This document shows positions 7,237 through 14,709 of a DNA stretch of 16,461 nt, in pieces. The stretch lies in assembly GCF_037132785.1 (NCBI RefSeq), contig NZ_JBAHZZ010000025.1, forward strand, positions 1 through 16,461, given 5' to 3'. The DNA is from Flavicella sp037132785. GTDB lineage: Bacteria > Bacteroidota > Bacteroidia > Flavobacteriales > Flavobacteriaceae. Under the pieces are notes generated by a model that saw nothing but the letters and a program-made list of their open reading frames with translations, made no database searches and was not told the DNA's origin. A program made the position numbers and the translations under genes. The first letter of the stretch is position 1; each line of letters starts with the position of its first letter.

Positions 7237-8625
7237 TTACTTTTTTACTATTTTGGCCATTAATTCTGCCTCTACAACTATTTTATTATTTGCATATCCA
7301 AAAGATTGCATATGACAAATTCCTCGTCTAATTGGAGAAATTAACTCCGCTTTAAAAATTAAAGTATCTCCAGGAACAACCATTTGTTTAAACTTAACTT
7401 TATCCATTTTCATGAAAATAGTTAAATAATTTTCTGGGTCTGGAACCGTACTTAAAACAAGAATCCCTCCACACTGAGCCATCGCTTCAACTATCAATAC
7501 TCCTGGCATTACAGGTGCTTCAGGAAAATGACCAACGAAAAAAGGTTCATTCATAGATACATTTTTCAAACCGACAACATGAGAGTCCGAGAGCTCTAAA
7601 ATTTTATCTACTAATAAAAATGGAGGTCTATGAGGTAAAATTTCCATGATTTGATTAATATTCATCAAAGGAGGTAAACTCAAATCGTATTGTGGTATTT
7701 TATTTCTTTTTTCTTTTTTGATGATCTCTGCCAATTTCTTAGCAAATTTTGTATTGATCGAATGACCAGGCTTATTCGCAATAACCTTTCCTCGTAATGC
7801 AGTACCAATCAATGCCAAATCACCAATTACGTCCAATAATTTATGCCTTGCAGCTTCGTTTGCCCAATGCAAAGTCAAATTATCTAATATTCCATTGGCG
7901 GTAACTGAGATAGAATCTTTGTCAAATGCTTTTTTCAACTTAGACATGGTATGCTCAGAAATTTCTTTATCTACATAAACAATTGCATTGTTTAAATCAC
8001 CTCCTTTAATAAGATTGTGATCTAATAAGGTTTCCAGTTCATGTAAAAAGCTAAATGTACGTGCTTTGGAAATTTCTTCCTTAAAGTCAGACATTTTTTC
8101 TAAAGAAGCATTTTGAGTACCCAATATTTGAGTTCCAAAATCTACCATCGTAGTCACCTGATATTCGTCAGATGGAACAATCATAATTTCACTTCCAGAC
8201 TCTTCATCTTTATAACTGATAATCTCTTTTACAATATACTCCTCCAATATTACATCTTGAGAAACAATACCTGCCTCTTCTATCGCTTCCACAAAATATT
8301 TGGAAGAACCATCCATAATAGGAGGTTCAGAAGCATTTAATTCAATAATAAGATTTGTTATTCCAAGTCCAACTGCTGCAGCTAAAACATGCTCTGAGGT
8401 ATTGATATCAACACCGTTTTTCTCTAAGCTTGTTCCTCTCTTTGTATCCGTAACATACTCTGCTTTAGATTCTATTTTAGGTTGACCTTCTAAATCAACT
8501 CTTACAAAAACATAGCCATGATTTATAGGAGCTGGTTTAAAGATTAAAGTTACTTCTTTCCCTGTATGTAATCCAATACCTTTAAGAGTTACTTCTTTTT
8601 TAATAGTTTGTTGATTGCGCTGCAT
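7237..8625 (-). CDS. lpxC/fabZ: Bifunctional UDP-3-O-acyl-GlcNAc deacetylase / 3-hydroxyacyl-ACP dehydratase (LpxC-FabZ fusion)
   Basis: This 462-residue two-domain protein joins LpxC (about 1-305), the zinc deacetylase that commits precursor to lipid A, to FabZ (about 318-462), the dehydratase of fatty acid elongation. LpxC shows the zinc ligands H79 (in TSEHVLAA, with the adjacent catalytic E78), H261 and D265 (HKLLD), and the late histidine of KPGHS (H288). FabZ shows PHRPPFLLVD (331-340) and the active-site segment GHFPEAPVMPGVLIVEAMAQ, with H366 and E380. The two activities compete for 3-hydroxyacyl-ACP, so fusing them may help balance lipid A against phospholipid. The fusion is well known in Bacteroidota. 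The stop of lpxD is only 1 bp upstream and lpxA starts 5 bp downstream, showing one operon. Confidence 0.98.
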   Translation of the reverse strand: MQRNQQTIKKEVTLKGIGLHTGKEVTLIFKPAPINHGYVFVRVDLEGQPKIESKAEYVTDTKRGTSLEKNGVDINTSEHVLAAAVGLGITNLIIELNASEPPIMDGSSKYFVEAIEEAGIVSQDVILEEYIVKEIISYKDEESGSEIMIVPSDEYQVTTMVDFGTQILGTQNASLEKMSDFKEEISKARTFSFLHELETLLDHNLIKGGDLNNAIVYVDKEISEHTMSKLKKAFDKDSISVTANGILDNLTLHWANEAARHKLLDVIGDLALIGTALRGKVIANKPGHSINTKFAKKLAEIIKKEKRNKIPQYDLSLPPLMNINQIMEILPHRPPFLLVDKILELSDSHVVGLKNVSMNEPFFVGHFPEAPVMPGVLIVEAMAQCGGILVLSTVPDPENYLTIFMKMDKVKFKQMVVPGDTLIFKAELISPIRRGICHMQSFGYANNKIVVEAELMAKIVKK

Positions 8626-8626
8626 T

Positions 8627-9661
8627 TTACTTATCTTTTAATGCTTTAATTTCTTTTTCTAATTCACTAATTTTCGCTATATAAGAAGGTAAATTCCTAA
8701 CGATAGCAGATGATTTATTCCACTTTTTAATATTATATGCAGGAAAACCAATTACGATGTCTTTATCTTTAATACTTTTTCTCACTCCAGAGAAACCAGA
8801 AACAACAACATCATCACCAATTTTAATATGTCCAGCAAACGCTGCATGACCACCAATCATTGTTCTTTTACCAATTTTAGTAGACCCGGAGATTCCTGTT
8901 AAAGCAGCAATGACCGTATTTTCATCTATTTCACAATTGTGTGCTACTTGAATTAAATTATCAAGTTTTACTCCTTTTCTTATAATTGTAGATCCTAAAG
9001 TTGCTCTATCTATAGTCGTATTCGCACCTATACTTACATTGTCCTCTATCACTACATTTCCAATTTGTGGAATGGAAGCATATACTTTGTTTTCATCAGG
9101 AATAAACCCAAACCCATCAGCACCAATAATAGCACCTGCATGAATTTTACAATTATTACCCACAATACAATCTGAATAAATTTTAACACCGGAATACAAT
9201 GTTGTTCCATCAGAGACAGAAACATTATCACCGATATAACAATGTGGATAAATCTTTACATCATCACCAATCTTCACATTATTACCGATATAAACAAATG
9301 CTCCTACGTAAATATTAACCCCCAATTTTGCTGAATCACTAATAAAATGAGGTTCTTCTTTACCTGTTTTATTTTGTTTTACTTCATTATAAAAGGTTAA
9401 CAATTTAGTGAAAGCAGCATAAGCATCGTCAACTTTTATCAAAGTAGATGCTATTTTATTTAAAGGTTTAAAAGTTTTATTAACTATAACTATAGATGAC
9501 TTTGTTGTATAAATAAATGATGTGTATTTTTCATTAGACAAAAAAGTCAAAGTTCCTTCCGTTCCTTCCTCAATCTTTGCCAGTCTAGAAACTTCAATAG
9601 TTGGATCACCTACTATGTCTCCTTCTAATAATTCTGCTATTTGCGTTGCTGTAATTTTCAT
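8627..9661 (-). CDS. lpxD: UDP-3-O-(3-hydroxyacyl)glucosamine N-acyltransferase LpxD
   Basis: LpxD is the third lipid A enzyme, adding the N-linked 3-hydroxyacyl chain. I start it at the ATG at 9661 (344 residues, MKITATQIAELLEG), the usual LpxD N-terminus. A TTG three codons earlier (9670) is in frame but lies almost on the promoter. Residues of about 1-100 form the uridine-binding domain, with FLSNEKYT. A long hexapeptide beta-helix (about 105-295) and a C-terminal helix (SELEKEIKALKDK) follow. Counting from the ATG, both active-site histidines are present: H241 in QVAHNC and H278 in FAGHIKI. Their 37-residue spacing is that of E. coli H239/H276. This is therefore the genuine LpxD, unlike the paralogue at 4847-5767. 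It heads the tightly spaced lpxD, lpxC-fabZ, lpxA, efp run. Confidence 0.96.
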   Translation of the reverse strand: MKITATQIAELLEGDIVGDPTIEVSRLAKIEEGTEGTLTFLSNEKYTSFIYTTKSSIVIVNKTFKPLNKIASTLIKVDDAYAAFTKLLTFYNEVKQNKTGKEEPHFISDSAKLGVNIYVGAFVYIGNNVKIGDDVKIYPHCYIGDNVSVSDGTTLYSGVKIYSDCIVGNNCKIHAGAIIGADGFGFIPDENKVYASIPQIGNVVIEDNVSIGANTTIDRATLGSTIIRKGVKLDNLIQVAHNCEIDENTVIAALTGISGSTKIGKRTMIGGHAAFAGHIKIGDDVVVSGFSGVRKSIKDKDIVIGFPAYNIKKWNKSSAIVRNLPSYIAKISELEKEIKALKDK

Positions 9662-9667
9662 TGTTTG

Positions 9668-9699
9668 CAAAAGTATAAAATTAATATGAGTTCTGCCAA
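9668..9699 (-). promoter_or_regulatory. Putative lpxD operon promoter
   Basis: On the minus strand TTG (9699-9697) is followed after 21 bp by TACTTTTG (9675-9668). This fits the Bacteroidota consensus of TTG, about 20 bp, then TAnnTTTG. The -7 box ends only 6 bp before the lpxD ATG at 9661, so the transcript would be leaderless or nearly so. It gives the lipid A genes their own promoter, separate from the HD gene upstream. Confidence 0.6.
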
Positions 9700-9701
9700 T
9701 C

Positions 9702-10928
9702 CTATTTCTTTGGATAACAAATAAAATATTTCACTACAGGTTTGGTTAAAGCTTGAATATTTAGCTGGTCAGAGGCTTCCGTAATATCTAGAATTTCACC
9801 AGTTTTAAAATAAATATTTATTTTACTTTTAGACGAGTCATATGCTTGATTTTGAATACTGTCTATAAAAACAAAATATTCTAATTCCTCATTACTCAAA
9901 TTTAATTCATTTCGTTTTTCTTCAAATATTTTTTTAAAATAATCATCTTTTATCGGCTCATTCTTAATTTCTATTTTCAATAATCTTCTATTAATAATCA
10001 TTTCTGATAATTTAGACAACACTTTATCTTCATGACTTATCCAGTCTTTAATAGCAGAAAGTATATCATAATCATCTAATCTAGCAAAAATTTTTAATAC
10101 TCCTATCTCAAAATTATTTTCATGAATTTCATTGTTCAGGAAAAAACGAAATGCCTTACTCGCAGGTAAGTCAACACCTTTATTAACTAATTCATTAGCT
10201 CGCCTCAATAAATTTACCAACATTTTCCCTGCTACGACCCCCGTTTTATGAAAATACACCTGCCAATACATCAGCCTTCTACCAACAATGAATTTTTCGG
10301 CAGAATAAATTCCTTTCTCTTCTAAGACCAATTCATCATTAACCACATATAACATAGCAATTAATCGATCAGAATTAATATTCCCTTCTGCAACACCGCT
10401 ATAAAAACTATCTCTTTTTAAATAATCCAATCGATCCATGTCCAATTGACTTGAAATCAATTGATGCATGAATTTTCTTGCATATTTTCCTTCAAATATT
10501 TCGATAGCCAAAGATAACTGACCATTAAATTCCTTATTTAATTCCTTCATATAAAATAAAGAAATTTCCTCATGGCTTATTCCAACAACAATACTATGCT
10601 CCAAAGCATGAGAAAATGGTCCATGACCAATATCGTGTAATAAGATAGCTATATATAAAGCAGTAGCCTCTTTTTCAGAAATTTCAATTCCTTTAGTTTG
10701 CAAGGTTTGCACAGCACTCTGCATTAAATGCATACAACCTATAGCATGTTGAAACCTTGTATGATGTGCACCTGGATAAACCAAATAGGAAAATCCTACT
10801 TGTGAAATCCTTCTTAATCGCTGAAAATAAGAATGTTCTATTAAATCAAAAATTAATGCATTAGGAATCGTAATAAATCCGTAAATTGGGTCGTTTAATA
10901 TTTTTAATTTATTTGTTTGTAAACTCAA
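9702..10928 (-). CDS. HD-superfamily phosphohydrolase (dNTPase-like)
   Basis: This cytoplasmic metal-dependent HD-domain protein, close to the YdhJ/dGTPase-like group, is of about 408 residues when started at the TTG at 10928. The frame extends to an ATG at 11030. However, the extra 34 residues are atypical and contain a perfect -7 promoter box (10956-10949), and the family normally starts close to KLKILNDPIYGFITIPN. The HD signature is clear: H61 (HTRFQHAIG), H98-D99 (LLHDIGHGPFSHALEH) and D163 (SSQLDMDRLDYLKRDS), numbered from the TTG. The substrate is unknown; related proteins hydrolyse dNTPs. It ends 40 bp before lpxD, which has its own promoter, and diverges from porX. Confidence 0.88.
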   Translation of the reverse strand: MSLQTNKLKILNDPIYGFITIPNALIFDLIEHSYFQRLRRISQVGFSYLVYPGAHHTRFQHAIGCMHLMQSAVQTLQTKGIEISEKEATALYIAILLHDIGHGPFSHALEHSIVVGISHEEISLFYMKELNKEFNGQLSLAIEIFEGKYARKFMHQLISSQLDMDRLDYLKRDSFYSGVAEGNINSDRLIAMLYVVNDELVLEEKGIYSAEKFIVGRRLMYWQVYFHKTGVVAGKMLVNLLRRANELVNKGVDLPASKAFRFFLNNEIHENNFEIGVLKIFARLDDYDILSAIKDWISHEDKVLSKLSEMIINRRLLKIEIKNEPIKDDYFKKIFEEKRNELNLSNEELEYFVFIDSIQNQAYDSSKSKINIYFKTGEILDITEASDQLNIQALTKPVVKYFICYPKK

Positions 10929-10948
10929 AAGATTTTTTTTTGATTGAG

Positions 10949-10956
10949 CAAATATA
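10949..10956 (-). promoter_or_regulatory. Putative -7 box for the HD-domain gene
   Basis: TATATTTG on the minus strand exactly matches TAnnTTTG and lies 20 bp upstream of the proposed TTG start at 10928. No clear TTG is seen at the -33 position. It falls inside the longer reading frame that starts at 11030, which argues that the longer frame is not the real protein. Confidence 0.45.
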
Positions 10957-11046
10957 GCATTCTTTAGGTAACATAAATCATAAAACAGCCTTAAGAATAC
11001 ACAAGTTCTGAATAAATTATGATAATTCAATTGAAATATAAAAAAA

Positions 11047-12594
11047 ATGAAAAAGATACATATTCTATGGGTTGACGATGAAATCGACTTATTAAAACCC
11101 CATATTTTATTCTTAGAAGGAAAAAATTATATTGTTTCAAAATGTACAAATGGCAGTGATGCCATTGATCTGATTACAAACAATAATTATGATATTGTTT
11201 TTCTAGATGAAAATATGCCTGGTCTTACAGGAATTGAAACCCTGACCGAAATAAAGAACTTTAAACCCAACCTACCGGTAATAATGATTACCAAAAGTGA
11301 AGAGGAGTATATTATGGAAGATGCTATTGGGTCCAAAATTGCTGATTATTTAATTAAACCCGTAAATCCTAGTCAGATTTTACTGAGTTTAAAGAAGAAT
11401 CTGGATCATTCTCGGTTAATTTCACAAAAAACAACTTCTAATTACCAACAGGAATTCAGAAAAATATCTATGGATTTAGCCATAGTCAATTCATATCAAG
11501 AATGGATTGAATTGTATCACAAATTATTGCACTGGGAACTGGAATTAGAAAACATTAATGATTCAGGAATGTTGAGTATTCTAGAAAGTCAAAAACAAGA
11601 AGCTAACAGTCTATTTTTTAAATTCATAAAAAAGAACTATCAGGATTTATTGACAGGTCAAGATAGACCCGTATTTTCTCATACCTTATTTAAAGAGGTT
11701 ATCTTACCCGAAATGAAAAACGAAAACGGGACCTTAATGATTGTGATTGACAACCTGCGTTATGACCAATGGAAATCCATTGAACCACTCATTAACACTT
11801 TTTACAAAAAAACCAAAGAAACATCCTATTTTAGTATTTTACCTACAGCAACACAATATGCTAGAAACGCAATATTTTCAGGACTATCACCTTTAGATAT
11901 GGAAAAAAAACACCCTAACTATTGGAGAAATGATGAGGAAGAAGGGGGTAAAAACCTATATGAAAAAGAATTTTTGGCTGCTCAAATTAATCGTTTAAAA
12001 CCTGAGTTAAGCTTTGATTATCAAAAAATCACAACCTTAAAAGCGGCCAAAGAAGTAGACGCTAATTTCAACAACTTAAAAAAACACGACTTAGCGGTTA
12101 TCGTCTATAACTTTATTGATATGTTATCCCATTCTAAAACAGATGTAAATGTTATTAAAGAATTAGCTGGTAACGAAAAAGCATACCGCTCTTTAACGTT
12201 AAGTTGGTTTAAGAACTCCCCTATTTTTAATACCATACAAAAAGCAAGAAAGGCAGGGATGCAGCTGGTAATTACTACAGACCACGGAACAATAAACTGT
12301 AAAAACCCATCAAAAGTAATAGGCACAAAAAACATTAGCTCTAACCTAAGGTACAAAACTGGGAGCAGCTTAACTTATGAAGAAAAGAATGTATACGCAG
12401 TGAAAAACCCAAAAAACATCTATTTGCCGACCCAGCATATGAATAGTTCTTTTATTTTCGCTAAAGAAGATCAATTTTTTGTTTACCCAAACAACTATAG
12501 CCGTTTTGTGAAATACTTCAAAAACACCTACCAACATGGAGGTATCTCTTTAGAGGAAATGATCATACCATGTGCTATCTTTGAACCAAAATAA
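11047..12594 (+). CDS. porX: PorX-like response regulator with PglZ domain (type IX secretion regulator)
   Basis: This 515-residue protein has two parts. Residues 1-120 form a receiver domain with the acidic pair D10/D11, the phosphoacceptor D54 (VFLDENMPG), T82 and K104 (LIKP). After a helical linker, residues of about 205-515 form a PglZ/alkaline-phosphatase-like domain. Its likely metal and nucleophile sites are D235 (VIDNLRYDQW), the Thr region of TATQYARNAIFSG, D358/H362 (DMLSHSKTD), D412/H413 (TTDHGTI) and H497 (QHGG). In Porphyromonas and flavobacteria, PorX works with the sensor PorY and the sigma factor SigP to control type IX secretion, and the PglZ domain is a zinc phosphodiesterase. 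No DNA-binding domain is visible. The gene is divergent from the HD gene and 26 bp before tsaE. Confidence 0.93.
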   Translation: MKKIHILWVDDEIDLLKPHILFLEGKNYIVSKCTNGSDAIDLITNNNYDIVFLDENMPGLTGIETLTEIKNFKPNLPVIMITKSEEEYIMEDAIGSKIADYLIKPVNPSQILLSLKKNLDHSRLISQKTTSNYQQEFRKISMDLAIVNSYQEWIELYHKLLHWELELENINDSGMLSILESQKQEANSLFFKFIKKNYQDLLTGQDRPVFSHTLFKEVILPEMKNENGTLMIVIDNLRYDQWKSIEPLINTFYKKTKETSYFSILPTATQYARNAIFSGLSPLDMEKKHPNYWRNDEEEGGKNLYEKEFLAAQINRLKPELSFDYQKITTLKAAKEVDANFNNLKKHDLAVIVYNFIDMLSHSKTDVNVIKELAGNEKAYRSLTLSWFKNSPIFNTIQKARKAGMQLVITTDHGTINCKNPSKVIGTKNISSNLRYKTGSSLTYEEKNVYAVKNPKNIYLPTQHMNSSFIFAKEDQFFVYPNNYSRFVKYFKNTYQHGGISLEEMIIPCAIFEPK

Positions 12595-12620
12595 AAAGTT
12601 ATAATTATCAACTAGTATAT

Positions 12621-13034
12621 ATGGAGATACATTACTCTTTAGATCAATTATCAGATGCAGCAAAAGAAATTCTAGAAAATGCACAACATAAAATATTTTT
12701 GTTTTATGGGGAAATGGGGATGGGTAAAACTACATTAATCAAAGAATTAACAAAACAACTTGGAGTAGAAGAAGAAACGAGCTCTCCTACTTTTTCATTA
12801 GTAAATGAATATATTTCAAAAAAAAACGAAACTGTTTATCATTTTGATTTTTACCGAATTAATCATGAAGAAGAGGCCTACGATATGGGGCTAGAGGAAT
12901 ATTTATACAACGATGCTTGGTCTTTTATAGAATGGCCAGCTGTACTAGAAAACTTATTACCTTTAAAATGTGTAAAGATTACGATCACTAAAAAGGATGA
13001 TAATTCCCGAACAATTCAACTAGAAAATCAATAG
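12621..13034 (+). CDS. tsaE: tRNA threonylcarbamoyladenosine (t6A) synthesis ATPase TsaE
   Basis: This 137-residue P-loop ATPase works with TsaB and TsaD to install t6A at position 37 of ANN-decoding tRNAs. Family hallmarks are all present: Walker A GEMGMGKTT (30-38, K36), the SSPTFSLVNEY segment (54-64), HFDFYRI (74-80) and EWP (104-106, in WSFIEWP). Length is slightly shorter than E. coli TsaE (153), as is common. It sits 26 bp after porX and 29 bp before the alanine dehydrogenase-like gene without an evident promoter, so it is probably read from the porX transcript. Confidence 0.96.
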   Translation: MEIHYSLDQLSDAAKEILENAQHKIFLFYGEMGMGKTTLIKELTKQLGVEEETSSPTFSLVNEYISKKNETVYHFDFYRINHEEEAYDMGLEEYLYNDAWSFIEWPAVLENLLPLKCVKITITKKDDNSRTIQLENQ

Positions 13035-13063
13035 TAAACCAGATAAAAACACGAACAACTAAA

Positions 13064-14263
13064 ATGAACAAGCAATTCTCACCTTTCAGTATTGAAGAAC
13101 TTATTCCACAAGAAGAAAAACTTGAAATTCAGAAAACAAAAGGAGAACTTTTTATTGGACTTCCAAAAGAAACCTACTTTGAGGAAAAAAGAATTTGTTT
13201 GACTCCTGATGCTGTCGCTGCGATGATACAAGCAGGGCATAGAGTTGTGGTAGAAACTGGAGCTGGTAAAGGAGCTAACTATACGGATCAAAACTACTCT
13301 GAATCTGGAGCTAAAATTGCTTACAACCCTGAAGAAGTCTTTGGTTGTACTATAATTTTAAAAATTTCGCCCCCTTCTTTAAAAGAAATAGACCTTATAA
13401 AACCACAAACAATTTTAGTTTCTACACTTCAGCTAAAAACCCAGTCTAAAAAATACTTTGAAGCTCTTGCTACCAAAAGAATTACAGCCATTGCTTTTGA
13501 TTTTATCAGAGACAGTGAAGGAATGTATCCTGTTGTACAGTCATTAAGTGAAATCGCTGGTACAGCCTCTATCCTTATTGCAGCGGAATTGATGAGTACT
13601 CAAAATAAAGGTAACGGACTCTTGTTAGGTAATATCGCTGGTGTTCCTCCAGCTGAAGTCGCTATTATTGGGGCCGGAACTGTTGGAGAATTTGCTACTA
13701 AATCCGCTATTGGACTAGGAGCATCAGTAAAAGTATTTGATAACTCAATTTCAAAATTGAGACAGCTTCAAAAGAATATACATAAACCTATTTATACATC
13801 TACGCTTCAACTGAGAACTTTACAAAAAGCATTAATGCGTTGTGACGTTCTTATAGGAGCTATTCGAGGAAAATCAAGGGCCCCCGTGGTTATCTCAGAT
13901 GAAATGGTACAATTAATGAAACCTGGAGCCGTGATAGTCGATGTTAGCATAGATCGAGGTGGTTGTATTGAAACCTCCGAAGTTACTACTCACAGCCAAC
14001 CAACATTTGAAAAACATGGTGTTATTCATTATTGCGTCCCCAATATCCCTTCTAGGTACTCACGTACTGCTACGGTTTCCATTAGTAATATCTTAACTAC
14101 TTTTCTTCTAGATATTGCCGATGAAGGCGGATTTGAAATTGCTTTTAGAAATGAACGCACACTGAGAAGCGGAATGTATTATTATCATGGTATTTTAACA
14201 AAAAAAGCTGTTGGTGAGTGGTTTAACCTACCATTTAATGATATTAATTTATTGATTTTATAA
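13064..14263 (+). CDS. Alanine dehydrogenase/PntA-family NAD-binding protein (annotated type: alanine dehydrogenase)
   Basis: This 399-residue member of the alanine dehydrogenase / transhydrogenase-alpha family has an N-terminal extension of about 28 residues. The catalytic-domain start GLPKETYFEEKRICLTPD keeps the substrate-type arginine (R43, equivalent to Mycobacterium R15). The Rossmann fold has GAGTVG (203-208) and D226 at the end of the second strand, which favours NAD over NADP. The C-terminal half, with SIDRGGCIE, a conserved TTHSQPTFEKHG and CVPNIPS, is alanine-dehydrogenase-like. However, aligning the LK-x-x-x-P and IL-x-x-x-L-x-L segments by eye puts Ser (S102) at the catalytic Lys75 and Gln (Q123) at His96, with the same 21-residue spacing. 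The family call is firm; alanine dehydrogenase activity is doubtful. It ends a run with porX and tsaE. Confidence 0.82.
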   Translation: MNKQFSPFSIEELIPQEEKLEIQKTKGELFIGLPKETYFEEKRICLTPDAVAAMIQAGHRVVVETGAGKGANYTDQNYSESGAKIAYNPEEVFGCTIILKISPPSLKEIDLIKPQTILVSTLQLKTQSKKYFEALATKRITAIAFDFIRDSEGMYPVVQSLSEIAGTASILIAAELMSTQNKGNGLLLGNIAGVPPAEVAIIGAGTVGEFATKSAIGLGASVKVFDNSISKLRQLQKNIHKPIYTSTLQLRTLQKALMRCDVLIGAIRGKSRAPVVISDEMVQLMKPGAVIVDVSIDRGGCIETSEVTTHSQPTFEKHGVIHYCVPNIPSRYSRTATVSISNILTTFLLDIADEGGFEIAFRNERTLRSGMYYYHGILTKKAVGEWFNLPFNDINLLIL

Positions 14264-14299
14264 TCTTTAATTTTTATTTAATTTTTCACTTTATAATAG

Positions 14300-14307
14300 T
14301 ATTTTTG
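14300..14307 (+). promoter_or_regulatory. Putative promoter, -7 box, of the small membrane protein-galM unit
   Basis: TATTTTTG matches TAnnTTTG and is followed by CA, as at the recQ promoter. The ATG of the next gene is 17 bp downstream, so the leader would be about 10 nt. No clear TTG is found at the -33 position. It makes the two downstream genes a separate transcription unit from the alanine dehydrogenase-like gene. Confidence 0.5.
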
Positions 14308-14323
14308 CAAGTAAAACATTCAT

Positions 14324-14707
14324 ATGAATCTTCTAAATCGTTTCATCTATTTTTTCTTTGGTTTATCTCTAGGCGTTATTGCCGTCTTATTTATTGCTAA
14401 GAAAAAAAATATTCAATTTCCATATGGACCTGATGCCAGAACCTTAAAAAGTATTCGTATTAAAGAGCATTATATTTTTTCAGAACAAGCCAAACAAGCC
14501 ATCACAGAACACCATATAGATTCTATAAAATTAGCTTACTTATTAACCAAAAGTGATGTTGACTTTTCAGAAAGTGACACTGACATAAAAAAACCATGTC
14601 AAACCTATAAAATTAATGGGCAATTAAAGGACAAAGAAATTTCTTTAATCATAAAAAGGTGTGATTCTACTGCTACTTTTGAAGAAATTCTTATTAAAAA
14701 CAACTAA
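14324..14707 (+). CDS. Small membrane-anchored protein, DUF4258-like, function unknown
   Basis: This 127-residue protein has one N-terminal hydrophobic segment (about 7-25), directly followed by KKK (26-28). By the positive-inside rule, this suggests the remainder faces the cytoplasm. The soluble part (about 40-127) resembles the DUF4258 type: SEQAKQAITEHHID, a YLLTKSDVDFSES stretch and a short beta-rich end with KEISLIIKRCDS. Two cysteines (C92, C113) are present. It is followed by galM after only 2 bp, so the two are translated together, but a functional link is not evident. The DUF assignment is from memory of similar flavobacterial proteins and is moderate in confidence; the coding call itself is good. 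Confidence 0.72.
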   Translation: MNLLNRFIYFFFGLSLGVIAVLFIAKKKNIQFPYGPDARTLKSIRIKEHYIFSEQAKQAITEHHIDSIKLAYLLTKSDVDFSESDTDIKKPCQTYKINGQLKDKEISLIIKRCDSTATFEEILIKNN

Positions 14708-14709
14708 CA

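Noticed and set aside
9662..9670. TTG start for lpxD at 9670
   Set aside because: It lies on the -7 promoter box, and the ATG three codons later gives the usual family N-terminus.
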